Positions 8,479 through 17,048 of a DNA stretch of 64,000 nt are shown piece by piece. The notes below the pieces were generated by a model. It searched no databases. It was given only the letters and a program-made list of their open reading frames with translations, and had not been told where the DNA came from. The translations under genes were made by a program, and so were the position numbers. The DNA is taken from positions 10,127 through 74,126 of the forward strand of contig SVUH01000005.1 in assembly GCA_015063335.1 (NCBI GenBank). The letters are read 5' to 3'. The stretch's first letter is position 1; each line of letters begins with the position of its first letter. The stretch is from Oscillospiraceae bacterium (GTDB taxonomy: Bacteria > Bacillota_A > Clostridia > Oscillospirales > CAG-272).

Positions 8479-9777
8479 TCATATTGGATTTACAACGGAA
8501 AGAGTAACCGTTGATCTATCAAAGGATTTTTCAAACGCTGCCTTAACGTCGTCGAGCGTTACGGAGTCAAGCGCGTCTGCATACTCAAATATTGAAGCGT
8601 CCTCGCATACAAAGGAAAACAGAGTGTTTGCTATGCTTTCAACCGAGTCGAAAAGCCTGACGGCTTCTGCGTACATAACGCGCTTCGCTCTCTTGAAGTC
8701 CTCGTCGGAAAAGCACTCGGCGCGCACCTTTTCAATGTAACTTAGGATTTTTTCGAGCACAAGCTTGGGTTCACTTGCCTCTCCTGCAATAGAGTTGTAT
8801 GCAAAGGCTTCGGAGATGGTATAGCCGTATGACCAGGACGGCGAGATGAGCTTGCCCTCAACTAAGCTGCTGTAAAGCTCTCCCGCACGGGAAAACAGCA
8901 TTTCGTTGAGAATTGCCATAACGGCGTCCTTTCTTTGACGCTCAAGGGGATCTGAGGGAATGTCAGTGTCCTTAAAGCCGATATTGAAAATAGGCTTTGA
9001 AAGCTGCATTGACTGCTCTACAAGGCTTTTGTATGCCTTTGGTGACTCGCCTCGGTTTTCATTTATCCTATTTACCGCATCACCGACAAAGCTTGACGGC
9101 AGACTTTGGCTGACGGTAGAAAGAATGGCCTTTGCGTCTACGTCGCCGCAAACGATAAGTGCCATGTTTGAGGGCTTATAAAAGGCATTGTAGCAGTCGT
9201 AAAGCGTGTCTGCGCTTATCCTTGATATAGACTCCTGCGAGCCGCAGATGTTTCTCTGAATGCTGTGGCTTTCGTACATTCCCTCAAGCATTCCGTAAAA
9301 GCATCGGTCGCCGGGATTGTCGTCGTACATTCTTATTTCCTCACCGATAATTCCAAGCTCCGCCGCTACGGAATCGGGTGTAAAATAAGGGTGCGTGACG
9401 AACTTGATAAGCTCTTCCAAGGCGGGAATAATATTGTCCGTGCAGCTGAACAGATAAGCGGTTTTGTTGAATGACGTGTAGGCATTGGGATCACATCCAA
9501 GCTCGGAAAAACGCTCGAATGAGTCGCTGCCGTCCTCGTTGAAGAATAGCTTGTGCTCAAGAAAATGAGCAATTCCGTCTGGTACGGTTATCTTTTGTCC
9601 GTCCTTTAAAAACGAATTGTTTATCGAGCCGTATTTAACACCGAACAGAGCGTAGGTCGTAGAGAATTTCTTTGGGAAAACGTAGACCTCAAGCCCCGAT
9701 AGGTGCGTATATTTCTCGTATGCTTCATCAAGCATAGAGCTCTTATAGGTCGTTTTGATAAAACCGTCAGTCCTCAT
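8479..9777 (-). CDS. M16 family peptidase, active subunit (YmfH-like)
   Basis: A zinc metallopeptidase of the insulinase family, 432 residues. The inverted zinc motif HFLEH (HxxEH) is present near residue 72, with the downstream glutamate in a GIIGEEIRMY segment near 148, so the catalytic site looks intact. Paired with the next upstream gene, whose product lacks the motif; such active/inactive pairs are common in Bacillota. The ATG at 9777, inside the end of the upstream gene and preceded by GGAGGACGAGG, is preferred over a longer frame. Eleven-base overlap with the partner implies coupling. Confidence 0.88.
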   Translation of the reverse strand: MRTDGFIKTTYKSSMLDEAYEKYTHLSGLEVYVFPKKFSTTYALFGVKYGSINNSFLKDGQKITVPDGIAHFLEHKLFFNEDGSDSFERFSELGCDPNAYTSFNKTAYLFSCTDNIIPALEELIKFVTHPYFTPDSVAAELGIIGEEIRMYDDNPGDRCFYGMLEGMYESHSIQRNICGSQESISRISADTLYDCYNAFYKPSNMALIVCGDVDAKAILSTVSQSLPSSFVGDAVNRINENRGESPKAYKSLVEQSMQLSKPIFNIGFKDTDIPSDPLERQRKDAVMAILNEMLFSRAGELYSSLVEGKLISPSWSYGYTISEAFAYNSIAGEASEPKLVLEKILSYIEKVRAECFSDEDFKRAKRVMYAEAVRLFDSVESIANTLFSFVCEDASIFEYADALDSVTLDDVKAAFEKSFDRSTVTLSVVNPI

Positions 9778-11068
9778 CCTCGTCCTCCTCTCTGCCACCG
9801 ACAAGCGTTCCGTTAACAAAGAAGGAGGTGTCGTGGACGGTAGCGTTTGCCATGTTATAGATGCGTTCGGGTGTTACCGAAAGTATGCGCTCCTTGCATT
9901 CCTCAACCGTCTCGCTGACTCCGACGATTTCACGTACCGAGTAGAATGCGCCGAGTGAGAAGGGCGAGTCGTATATCTGGACGTAGCTGTATTCAAGGGA
10001 TTTTTTAGCGGCATAAAGCTCTGCGTCGCTCACGTTGCCGTATCTTATCTCGTCAAGCTGTGAGAGAACAGCCTCGGTTACGCGCTCGCGATTTTTGGAT
10101 TCAATTCCCGAAGAAACGTAAAGTCCGCCCGAAAGAAGACTGTACGACGAGGAGCAGTAGTAGCAAAGGCTCATTTTTTCGCGCACGTTCATAAATAGCT
10201 TTGAAGCGGGAGATGCGCCGAGCACCTCGCTTAGCATGATCGCGGCGGGATAGTCGCCGACACCAAGACATGCCCCTGTCCTAAAGCCCAATGCAAGCTT
10301 GCCTTGATTTACGGGCATGTCCTCACTCACAAAGGAAAACTCCGTTTGCTTCCCGGGGGTGAGCGCAGGAAAGTCAAACGTATAGGCGCCGTCAAACTCA
10401 CAAAATGCGCGTCTTAGCTTGTCAGCTATTGAGTCAGCGCTTTCAGCTCCTATATAAAATACGCTCATGGGTGAGCTTGAAATGAGCTTTGAGTAATGAG
10501 CCATAAGAGTGGCGGGAGTTACGGAATCGATCTCGCCAAGAAGATATTTAAGGGTCGGGAAGCTCTTGTTCTCACGCGACATTATTTCCTTGAGTCGCGT
10601 CGCAGCATATATACGGGTATTGTTTATCTCCGCTTCAAGAGAATCCTTTACAAAGCCGCGCTCACTACTAACAACGTCCCTAGGGAAGCCGTCCGAGTGG
10701 CGAATAGGGTGAAGAAGTATATCCGAGATAACGTCGATAACTCCGCCCGATACGTCCGTGCCGTCGGGAATAAAGCGTGCCTCGAGCATTTCGGCAGAAA
10801 CAGTGAATACAATCGTCTCGCCTTGTATCGTGCTCTGCACGTCCACGTTTGCGGCGTAAAGAGCGTCAAGCTGACGGTTTATTGCCGCCATTGAGGGAAA
10901 CTTTTCACTACCCCTGCGGCAGATGCCCGCAAGCACGAGATTGTAAAGATAATTTTCCTTTGTAAGAGGGAGATACAGCGAGAAGGTAAGCATGCCCGAT
11001 TTGAATTTTTCTGTGTATATCGAGGAGAGCGTTATGCTATTGCTAACGTTCGTTTTGCGTAAGGTCAT
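9767..11068 (-). CDS. M16 family peptidase-like protein, inactive subunit (YmfF-like)
   Basis: 433 residues with M16 fold features (RRGSEKFPSMAAINRQLDALYAA near residue 50, and LALGFRTGACLGVGDYPAAIMLSEVLGAS near 260, each quoted region longer in full), but the HxxEH zinc motif is absent where expected, so it should be non-catalytic. It likely forms a dimer with the active YmfH-like protein encoded directly downstream. First gene of the minus-strand operon that continues into lgt and folD. It ends in an acidic EEDEDED tail, the bases of which also hold the next gene's start. Confidence 0.85.
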   Translation of the reverse strand: MTLRKTNVSNSITLSSIYTEKFKSGMLTFSLYLPLTKENYLYNLVLAGICRRGSEKFPSMAAINRQLDALYAANVDVQSTIQGETIVFTVSAEMLEARFIPDGTDVSGGVIDVISDILLHPIRHSDGFPRDVVSSERGFVKDSLEAEINNTRIYAATRLKEIMSRENKSFPTLKYLLGEIDSVTPATLMAHYSKLISSSPMSVFYIGAESADSIADKLRRAFCEFDGAYTFDFPALTPGKQTEFSFVSEDMPVNQGKLALGFRTGACLGVGDYPAAIMLSEVLGASPASKLFMNVREKMSLCYYCSSSYSLLSGGLYVSSGIESKNRERVTEAVLSQLDEIRYGNVSDAELYAAKKSLEYSYVQIYDSPFSLGAFYSVREIVGVSETVEECKERILSVTPERIYNMANATVHDTSFFVNGTLVGGREEDEDED

Positions 11069-11203
11069 TATCGCTACCTTTCATTAAATATAATATAACA
11101 GCATAATTATACACCAAATTTATGACATTTCCTACACGATTTTATTAAGATTTATATTTATGAAGAAAATACTTGAAAAAACGCAAAAACTTTCAAAAAA
11201 GTG

Positions 11204-11232
11204 TTGACAAAGGGAATATTATATGGTACAAT
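11204..11232 (+). promoter_or_regulatory. Promoter of rplU-prp-rpmA
   Basis: TTGACA at 11204-11209 and TACAAT at 11227-11232 with a 17-base spacer. Confidence 0.85.
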
Positions 11233-11238
11233 ATACGA

Positions 11239-11332
11239 TGCCGCATAATTTGGGGGCTTTTTAAGCGTGCAAGCGTGAGAACGTGAGCACCGCCCGCATT
11301 AGCGAGTCTATAAAGAAAGAGAGGTGCTTTTC
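11239..11332 (+). promoter_or_regulatory. 5' leader of rplU, possible autoregulatory structure
   Basis: About 94 transcribed bases precede the L21 start. AGCACC at 11286-11291 is complementary to GGTGCT at 11323-11328, which overlaps the ribosome-binding site, so a helix could hide it. An L21 leader element is known from other Bacillota; whether this is the same structure is not established here. Confidence 0.4.
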
Positions 11333-11644
11333 GTGTACGCAATTATCGAAACAGGCGGAAAGCAGTACAAGGTTAACGAGGGCGACGTTATTTACGTTGA
11401 GAAGCTTGAGGTTAACGAGGGTGACACGGTTACTTTTGACAGTGTCAAGGCAATTTCCATGGGAGAGGATTTCAAGGTTGGCGCTCCTACGGTAGAAGGT
11501 GCTACTGTTACGGCAAACGTTATTGCCAACGGAAAAGGCAAGAAGATTCACGTAATCAAGTACAAGGCTAAGAAGAACGAAAAGAAGAAGATCGGTCACA
11601 GACAGCCTTATACCAAGGTTCAGATCGTGTCCATCAACGGCTAA
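11333..11644 (+). CDS. rplU: Large-subunit ribosomal protein bL21
   Basis: A 103-residue 50S ribosomal protein that binds 23S rRNA. The start [14 protein letters not shown] and the end [12 protein letters not shown] are typical of L21. I take the GTG at 11333, with GAGAGGTG six bases upstream, because it gives the usual (M)YAIIETGG start; a GTG at 11324 in the same frame would add three residues and lie on the ribosome-binding site. First gene of the conserved rplU-prp-rpmA cluster. Confidence 0.96.
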   Translation: MYAIIETGGKQYKVNEGDVIYVEKLEVNEGDTVTFDSVKAISMGEDFKVGAPTVEGATVTANVIANGKGKKIHVIKYKAKKNEKKKIGHRQPYTKVQIVSING

Positions 11645-11655
11645 TTTAACCGAAG

Positions 11656-12015
11656 ATGACGAAAATCGTTTTTTTCAGAAGCGGCGGAAGCTTCTACGGA
11701 TTTGAGGAAAACGGACATTCGGGATATGCGGATGCGGGGGAGGACGTCCTTTGCGCGGCAATTTCGGCAATGACGATGCTCATTATCAATACCGTCGAGG
11801 TGGCTTATGCGTCGGATATCGAGTACGATATAGACGAGGGTGCTACCAACATAAGAGTTCGCTCTAAGGCGGCATTGGCTGAATTTGAGGAGGACGAGCG
11901 TAAGCGTTACGCAGTCTCGGGACTCTTCATGTCGTACTACTACCAGCTCAACGAGCTCGTAGAGGAGTATTACGATCATTTGTCTGTGGACGTCAAGGAC
12001 GTGGATTACGTCTGA
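11656..12015 (+). CDS. prp: Ribosomal-processing cysteine protease Prp
   Basis: A 119-residue cysteine protease that removes the N-terminal extension of ribosomal protein L27 in Bacillota. The family signature is visible: GHSGYADAGEDVLCAAIS, with the catalytic His 21 and Cys 33. It lies between rplU and rpmA, the invariant position for this gene, 11 bases after rplU. Its partner substrate, L27 with the cleavable leader, is encoded next. The acidic C-terminus (residues 100-119) is normal for the family. Confidence 0.93.
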   Translation: MTKIVFFRSGGSFYGFEENGHSGYADAGEDVLCAAISAMTMLIINTVEVAYASDIEYDIDEGATNIRVRSKAALAEFEEDERKRYAVSGLFMSYYYQLNELVEEYYDHLSVDVKDVDYV

Positions 12016-12073
12016 CTTCAAAGACGAACAAGCATTTGTACAAATTACTACATCAATTACGGAGGAATGAAAA

Positions 12074-12352
12074 ATGGTAAGAATCAGTTTACAGTTCTTT
12101 GCTCATAAAAAGGGTGTTGGTTCTACGAAGAACGGCCGTGATAGCGAATCCAAGCGCCTTGGCGTAAAGAAGGCTGACGGTCAGCCCGTTCTCGCTGGAA
12201 ACATCATCGTAAGACAGAGAGGTACTGCGATCCATCCCGGTAACAACGTTGGAATCGGTAAGGACGATACTCTCTTCGCGCTCATTAACGGAAAGGTTAA
12301 GTTTGAGCAGAAGTCGAAGGACAAGAAGCAGGTTAGCGTATACGCTGACTAA
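12074..12352 (+). CDS. rpmA: Large-subunit ribosomal protein bL27 with Prp-cleavable leader
   Basis: A 92-residue 50S protein whose mature N-terminus reaches toward the peptidyl-transferase centre. It begins [14 protein letters not shown], carrying the nine-residue extension ending in FF that Prp removes before AHKKG. The rest ([14 protein letters not shown], and [15 protein letters not shown]) is standard L27. GGAGG at 12061 serves as ribosome-binding site. Followed by a terminator that closes the operon. Confidence 0.96.
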   Translation: MVRISLQFFAHKKGVGSTKNGRDSESKRLGVKKADGQPVLAGNIIVRQRGTAIHPGNNVGIGKDDTLFALINGKVKFEQKSKDKKQVSVYAD

Positions 12353-12355
12353 TAT

Positions 12356-12391
12356 AAAAAAGAGTCGCTCACTTGAGCGGCTCTTTTTTTC
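12356..12391 (+). terminator. Rho-independent terminator after rpmA
   Basis: Stem AAAGAGTCGCTC / GAGCGGCTCTTT (one G-U pair) with loop ACTT and a seven-base T run. Confidence 0.9.
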
Positions 12392-12453
12392 TCCCTTTTG
12401 TCAAAATGGGGTAAAAAGATAAGTGTAAATTGGCGCAAATCTCGTCATAGAAC

Positions 12454-12482
12454 TTGACAAAAGCATCAAAATATAATATAAT
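12454..12482 (+). promoter_or_regulatory. Consensus promoter of the miaB operon
   Basis: TTGACA at 12454-12459 and TATAAT at 12477-12482 with a 17-base spacer: a perfect consensus match. It rules out a start codon at 12454. Confidence 0.9.
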
Positions 12483-12537
12483 AATATATTGGAGTCGTTC
12501 TGCCTTTTTGGGCAAATACAAGGCTTCGGAAGAAAAC

Positions 12538-13962
12538 ATGTCAAACAAACCAAAAGAAGTGTCCCTCGCACAAATCGAGGTTCAAAACGGATATATGGCG
12601 TACGTAAGCGAGCATACCGCAAAGCTTGCCCAAGAGCTTGGCAAAAAGCCGCTTGCCTTCGTGCTTACGCTTGGCTGTCAGCAAAACGAATCGGACAGTG
12701 AAAAGCTTTGCGGCATGGCGACAGAGATGGGCTATGGAATAACGGATAACCCCAAGGACGCCCATTTGCTTATAGTAAACACCTGCGCTATCCGCGAGCA
12801 CGCGGAGAAAAGAGCGCTTTCGCTCGTGGGGCAGTATAAGCACATAAAGACGGCGCGCCCCGAGGCGATAATCGCCGTTTGCGGATGCATGACGGCACAG
12901 CTTCACAGAGTTGAAACACTAAAGCGGAGCTATCCTTACGTGGATATCCTTTTCGGCACGTCACAGCTTCACCGTTTCCCCGAATTTCTCGCCGCAAAGC
13001 TGCGTGTCGGCAAGAGAGTTTTGTGCTCGGACGAGCCTGAGCATACGGTTGCGGAGGACATTCCCGTTATTCGCGAGAGTAGCTACCGCGCATGGGTGTC
13101 AGTTATGTATGGCTGTAATAATTTTTGCACATACTGTATTGTTCCTTACGTAAGAGGTCGCGAGCGTAGCCGCCGCAAGGAAAACATAATAAACGAGGTT
13201 AAGACACTCGTAGCAGAGGGCTACCGCGACATTACGCTCCTCGGACAGAACGTAAACTCCTACGGAAAGGATCTGGGTGCGGACTACGACTTTGCTGATC
13301 TTTTAGCAGAGCTTGATAAAATTGAGGGCGATTACCTTTTACACTTTATGACGAGCCACCCTAAGGACGCGACGAAAAAGCTCGTTGACGTCATGGCGAG
13401 CGGTAAGCACATAGCGCACCATTTCCATTTGCCGATGCAGTCGGGAAGCGACGCGGTGCTAAAGGCTATGAACCGCCGATATACCTTTGAAAAATATATA
13501 GGTATTGTCGATTATATAAGAGAAAAAATGCCCGATGCGACGATTACGTCGGATATTATAGTGGGCTTTCCCGAGGAGAGCGAGGAGGATTTTGAGGATA
13601 CTTTGTCTGCGCTTCGCCGCGCGAGATTCGACATGATATACTCGTTTATTTATTCACCCAGAAAGGGAACTCCCGCCGCCGAAATGGAGCAGATTTTAAA
13701 AGATGTTCAGAACGAGCGCTTTGATAGGCTTTTAGCTGTTCAAAACGAGATCGCGCTTGCGGCAAATAAGCCCCTTGAGGGCAAGATGCTTCGAGTTCTT
13801 TGCGACGGACGAAGCAAGAATAAGGAAGCCGCTATTACGGGAAGAACCGAGGGTGGAAAGATAGTATTTTTTGACGGCGACGATTCGCTTGAGGGTAAAT
13901 TTGTAAACGTAAAAATCGAAAGGGCTGAAACCTTCGCGCTTTACGGAAAAATTGAAAAATAA
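12538..13962 (+). CDS. miaB: tRNA-2-methylthio-N6-dimethylallyladenosine synthase
   Basis: Radical-SAM methylthiotransferase that adds a methylthio group to i6A37 of tRNAs. In its 474 residues the N-terminal cluster-binding cysteines occur in LGCQQNESDSE, NTCAIREHAEKR and CGCMTAQ; the radical-SAM CxxxCxxC is CNNFCTYC near residue 198, followed by VPYVRGRERSR; a TRAM domain closes the protein. The LGCQ-NE form marks MiaB rather than MtaB or RimO. The ATG at 12538 lies downstream of the promoter. First gene of miaB-ricA-mutS-mutL. Confidence 0.95.
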   Translation: MSNKPKEVSLAQIEVQNGYMAYVSEHTAKLAQELGKKPLAFVLTLGCQQNESDSEKLCGMATEMGYGITDNPKDAHLLIVNTCAIREHAEKRALSLVGQYKHIKTARPEAIIAVCGCMTAQLHRVETLKRSYPYVDILFGTSQLHRFPEFLAAKLRVGKRVLCSDEPEHTVAEDIPVIRESSYRAWVSVMYGCNNFCTYCIVPYVRGRERSRRKENIINEVKTLVAEGYRDITLLGQNVNSYGKDLGADYDFADLLAELDKIEGDYLLHFMTSHPKDATKKLVDVMASGKHIAHHFHLPMQSGSDAVLKAMNRRYTFEKYIGIVDYIREKMPDATITSDIIVGFPEESEEDFEDTLSALRRARFDMIYSFIYSPRKGTPAAEMEQILKDVQNERFDRLLAVQNEIALAANKPLEGKMLRVLCDGRSKNKEAAITGRTEGGKIVFFDGDDSLEGKFVNVKIERAETFALYGKIEK

Positions 13963-13985
13963 AAACACGAAAGAGGAAAATTATA

Positions 13986-14387
13986 ATGGAAAACGGAAAG
14001 ATATTTGAGCTTGCAGAGGCACTCGGTAAGGCACTCAAAGAGGACGAGCGCCTCGTAAAGCTTGAGGCGGCAAAAAAGGCTTACACGGAGGACTTTGATC
14101 TCCAGAAGCTTATGGTAGAATACGAGGTACAGCAAAAGGCGCTTCAGGGCGAGCTTGTAAAGCCCGAGCGCGATACCATGTTTATCGATATAATACAGAA
14201 GCGTATAGACGAGCTTTATAAGGCTATTATGGAGCATCCCGTGTTCGCACAGCTCAACGAGACTCAGGCAGAGGTGAACGAGCTTATGAACGCCGTAAAT
14301 AACACTATCACGTTCAATATAACGGGAGAGATGCCCACGTCCTGCACGGGAAGCTGCTCTAGTTGCGGTGGAGGCTGCTCGCACTGA
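13986..14387 (+). CDS. ricA: YlbF/YmcA family regulator with cysteine-rich tail (RicA-like)
   Basis: A 133-residue, mostly helical protein of the YlbF/YmcA family. In Bacillus subtilis, RicA (YmcA) joins RicF and RicT in a complex that carries iron-sulfur clusters and assists RNase Y-dependent mRNA maturation. The gene order miaB-ymcA-(cotE)-mutS-mutL is the same there, which supports RicA rather than RicF. The C-terminal tail SCTGSCSSCGGGCSH holds four cysteines that could bind a cluster. cotE, a spore coat gene, is absent from the locus. Assignment to RicA is by synteny and family, not by close identity. Confidence 0.8.
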   Translation: MENGKIFELAEALGKALKEDERLVKLEAAKKAYTEDFDLQKLMVEYEVQQKALQGELVKPERDTMFIDIIQKRIDELYKAIMEHPVFAQLNETQAEVNELMNAVNNTITFNITGEMPTSCTGSCSSCGGGCSH

Positions 14388-14427
14388 CCTAAAACTCTAA
14401 AAATAAGCAATTCGGAGGAAAAACGCT

Positions 14428-17016
14428 ATGACTCCCATGATGGAGCAATACTTTGAAATAAAAAATCAATATAAGGACTATCTGCTTTTTTACCGTCTGG
14501 GAGATTTTTACGAGATGTTTTTTGACGACGCGGTCCTTGCGTCGCGCGAGCTTGAGCTGACGCTCACGGGCAGAGATTGCGGCGAGGCGGAGAGAGCGCC
14601 TATGTGCGGCGTTCCGTTTCACAGCTCCGAGGGCTACATAGGCAGACTTATAGAAAAGGGCTATAAGGTGGCTATCTGCGAGCAGACGGAAGATCCCGCG
14701 CTTGCAAAGGGACTCGTAAAGCGAGAGGTAATAAGAGTTATTACACCCGGTACGCTTATTGAAACCAATCTTCTCTCGGAGAAGAAAAATAACTATCTGT
14801 GCTCGGTTTATATGAATGAATTTGAGTGCGGAGTAGCTTTTGCCGACGTTTCGACGGCAAAGATATTCGTTACCTCGTTTTGCGGGGATAACGTTGAGTC
14901 AAGACTCAAAAATGAGCTTGGAACGTATTCGCCGAGTGAGGTCATAACCAACCTCGGAGCGAAAAAGCTTGGAGAGGTAGCAGACTTTATCAAGGGGCGC
15001 ATAGGCGCAATGCTTACGGATAACCGTCCTACGCAGTTTGAATATGCGACCTCAAAGGAAGCAGTCGTTGCGCAGTTTTCGGATCTTTTACGCGACGGAG
15101 AGGCTGAAAACAAGCCCCTCGTTTGCGCGCTTGGCGGTCTGCTTTCATATATTGCGGAAACGCAAAAGAGCGACATTTCATACATTAAGGATCTGAGCAT
15201 TTATTCGGACGGTCAGTTCCTTGAAATGGACATAAATACAAGGCGCAACCTTGAGCTTACCGAAACTCTGCGCACCAAGGAAAAGAAGGGAAGCCTTCTT
15301 TGGGTGCTTGATAAAACAAGAACTGCGGCAGGCGCAAGACTTCTTCGCCAGTGGGTGGAGCATCCGCTTCTCGGAGTCGGCGGCATAAGAGCAAGACAGA
15401 ACGCAGTTGAAGAATTTCTTGGTGACTACATGCTCCGCGAGGAGATTGGAGCATTGCTTGACGGCGTGCTTGACCTTGAAAGACTTGTTACAAAGATAGT
15501 TTACGGCACGGCTAACGCGAAGGATCTTCGTGCCGTATCATCAACGCTTGCGGTGCTTCCCGAGCTTAAAGCATTGCTAAAGAACTGCCGTTGCGACGAG
15601 CTTTCAAAGCTCTATGGGGATCTTGAAACGCTTGAGGATATATACGGAAAAATAGATAGCGCGATTTGCGAAAATCCGCCGTTTTCCGTTCGTGAGGGCG
15701 GCATGATCGCTGACGGATATAATGCGGACGTTGACTATTTCCGCGCTATCATGCGTGACGGCAAGGGCTATATTGAGTCTATTGCCGAGTCCGAGCGCGA
15801 AAAGACAGGAATCAAGACGCTCAAGATCGCGTATAACAAAGTGTTCGGCTACTATATCGAGGTAACGAGGTCGTTCCTTGATCAAGTTCCCGAGAGCTAC
15901 ATACGCAAGCAGACACTTGCAAATTGTGAGAGATACATAACTCAAGAGCTTAAGGAAATGGAGTCAACCATTCTCGGTGCTACGGACAAGGTCTGCTCGC
16001 TTGAATACGAGCTTTTCTGTGAGGTAAGAAATTACGTTGCGGAGAACAGCAGACGTATTCAAAAGGCGGCGGCGCTCATGGCAAAGCTTGACGTTTATTA
16101 TAGCCTTGCAACCGTGGCGGCTAAAAATTCTTACGTTCGCCCCGAGGTGGACACGAGCGATGTCGTAGAGATAAAGGACGGACGTCACCCCGTGGTTGAG
16201 CAGTTCGTTAAGGACACGTATTTTGTGCCAAACGACGCAAATCTTGATACCGCGGCTAACAGACTTATGCTCATAACAGGCCCCAACATGGCGGGTAAGT
16301 CAACGTATATGCGACAGGTAGCGATTATAGTGCTTATGGCGCAGATAGGCTCGTTCGTGCCTGCAAGAGAGGCGAGAATAGGCGTGGTTGACAAGCTCTT
16401 TACACGTGTTGGCGCATCGGACGACTTGGCTTCGGGACAGTCTACCTTTATGCTTGAGATGAACGAGGTCGCGTACATTTTAAGAAATGCGACCAAAAAG
16501 AGTCTTATTATCTATGACGAGGTGGGCAGAGGAACGTCAACCTTTGACGGCATGAGTATTGCTCGCGCGATTATTGAATATACGTGCAGTAGAAAGATCG
16601 GAGCAAAGACGCTGTTCGCAACGCACTATCACGAGCTGACCGTCATGGAGGACGAGATAGAGGGTGTTGTAAATTACAATATTGCCGCTAAAAAGAGGGG
16701 AGATTCCATAACCTTCCTTCGCAAGATAGTCCGAGGCTCGACTGATGACAGCTACGGTATTGAGGTAGCAAAGCTTGCGGGAATACCCGGTGAGGTCGTT
16801 AAGAGAGCAAAGGAAGTGCTCGCATCCGTGGAAAAGACGGCAAAGGCTATAAGCACCTCGGAGAGGGCAGAGCCTGTGCGCGACGAGTCACTTATAACCA
16901 TGGACGATTTTGTGAACGAGCAGGTTATCGAGGAGCTTAAGGCGATAGACATAAATACGCTCTCACCCTATGAGGCGATGAGCTTCTTGTTTGATTTGAA
17001 AAAGAGATTGAAATAA
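14428..17016 (+). CDS. mutS: DNA mismatch repair protein MutS
   Basis: Recognises base mismatches and small loops and starts repair with MutL. The 862-residue protein has the N-terminal mismatch-binding motif YRLGDFYEMFFDDA (Phe-x-Glu near residue 31), connector, lever and clamp regions, and the C-terminal ATPase: Walker A GPNMAGKSTYMRQ near residue 618, ASDDLASGQSTFM, Walker B YDEVGRGTSTFDG and THYHELT. GGAGG precedes the start by eight bases. MutS1 length and features are complete. Followed 32 bases later by mutL. Confidence 0.97.
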   Translation: MTPMMEQYFEIKNQYKDYLLFYRLGDFYEMFFDDAVLASRELELTLTGRDCGEAERAPMCGVPFHSSEGYIGRLIEKGYKVAICEQTEDPALAKGLVKREVIRVITPGTLIETNLLSEKKNNYLCSVYMNEFECGVAFADVSTAKIFVTSFCGDNVESRLKNELGTYSPSEVITNLGAKKLGEVADFIKGRIGAMLTDNRPTQFEYATSKEAVVAQFSDLLRDGEAENKPLVCALGGLLSYIAETQKSDISYIKDLSIYSDGQFLEMDINTRRNLELTETLRTKEKKGSLLWVLDKTRTAAGARLLRQWVEHPLLGVGGIRARQNAVEEFLGDYMLREEIGALLDGVLDLERLVTKIVYGTANAKDLRAVSSTLAVLPELKALLKNCRCDELSKLYGDLETLEDIYGKIDSAICENPPFSVREGGMIADGYNADVDYFRAIMRDGKGYIESIAESEREKTGIKTLKIAYNKVFGYYIEVTRSFLDQVPESYIRKQTLANCERYITQELKEMESTILGATDKVCSLEYELFCEVRNYVAENSRRIQKAAALMAKLDVYYSLATVAAKNSYVRPEVDTSDVVEIKDGRHPVVEQFVKDTYFVPNDANLDTAANRLMLITGPNMAGKSTYMRQVAIIVLMAQIGSFVPAREARIGVVDKLFTRVGASDDLASGQSTFMLEMNEVAYILRNATKKSLIIYDEVGRGTSTFDGMSIARAIIEYTCSRKIGAKTLFATHYHELTVMEDEIEGVVNYNIAAKKRGDSITFLRKIVRGSTDDSYGIEVAKLAGIPGEVVKRAKEVLASVEKTAKAISTSERAEPVRDESLITMDDFVNEQVIEELKAIDINTLSPYEAMSFLFDLKKRLK

Positions 17017-17048
17017 AAAACACTTATAAGGCATGGAAAGGAGGAGCT

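Noticed and set aside
12454..12537. Upstream start of miaB at 12454
   Set aside because: It coincides with the -35 box of a perfect promoter; the transcript would begin downstream of it.
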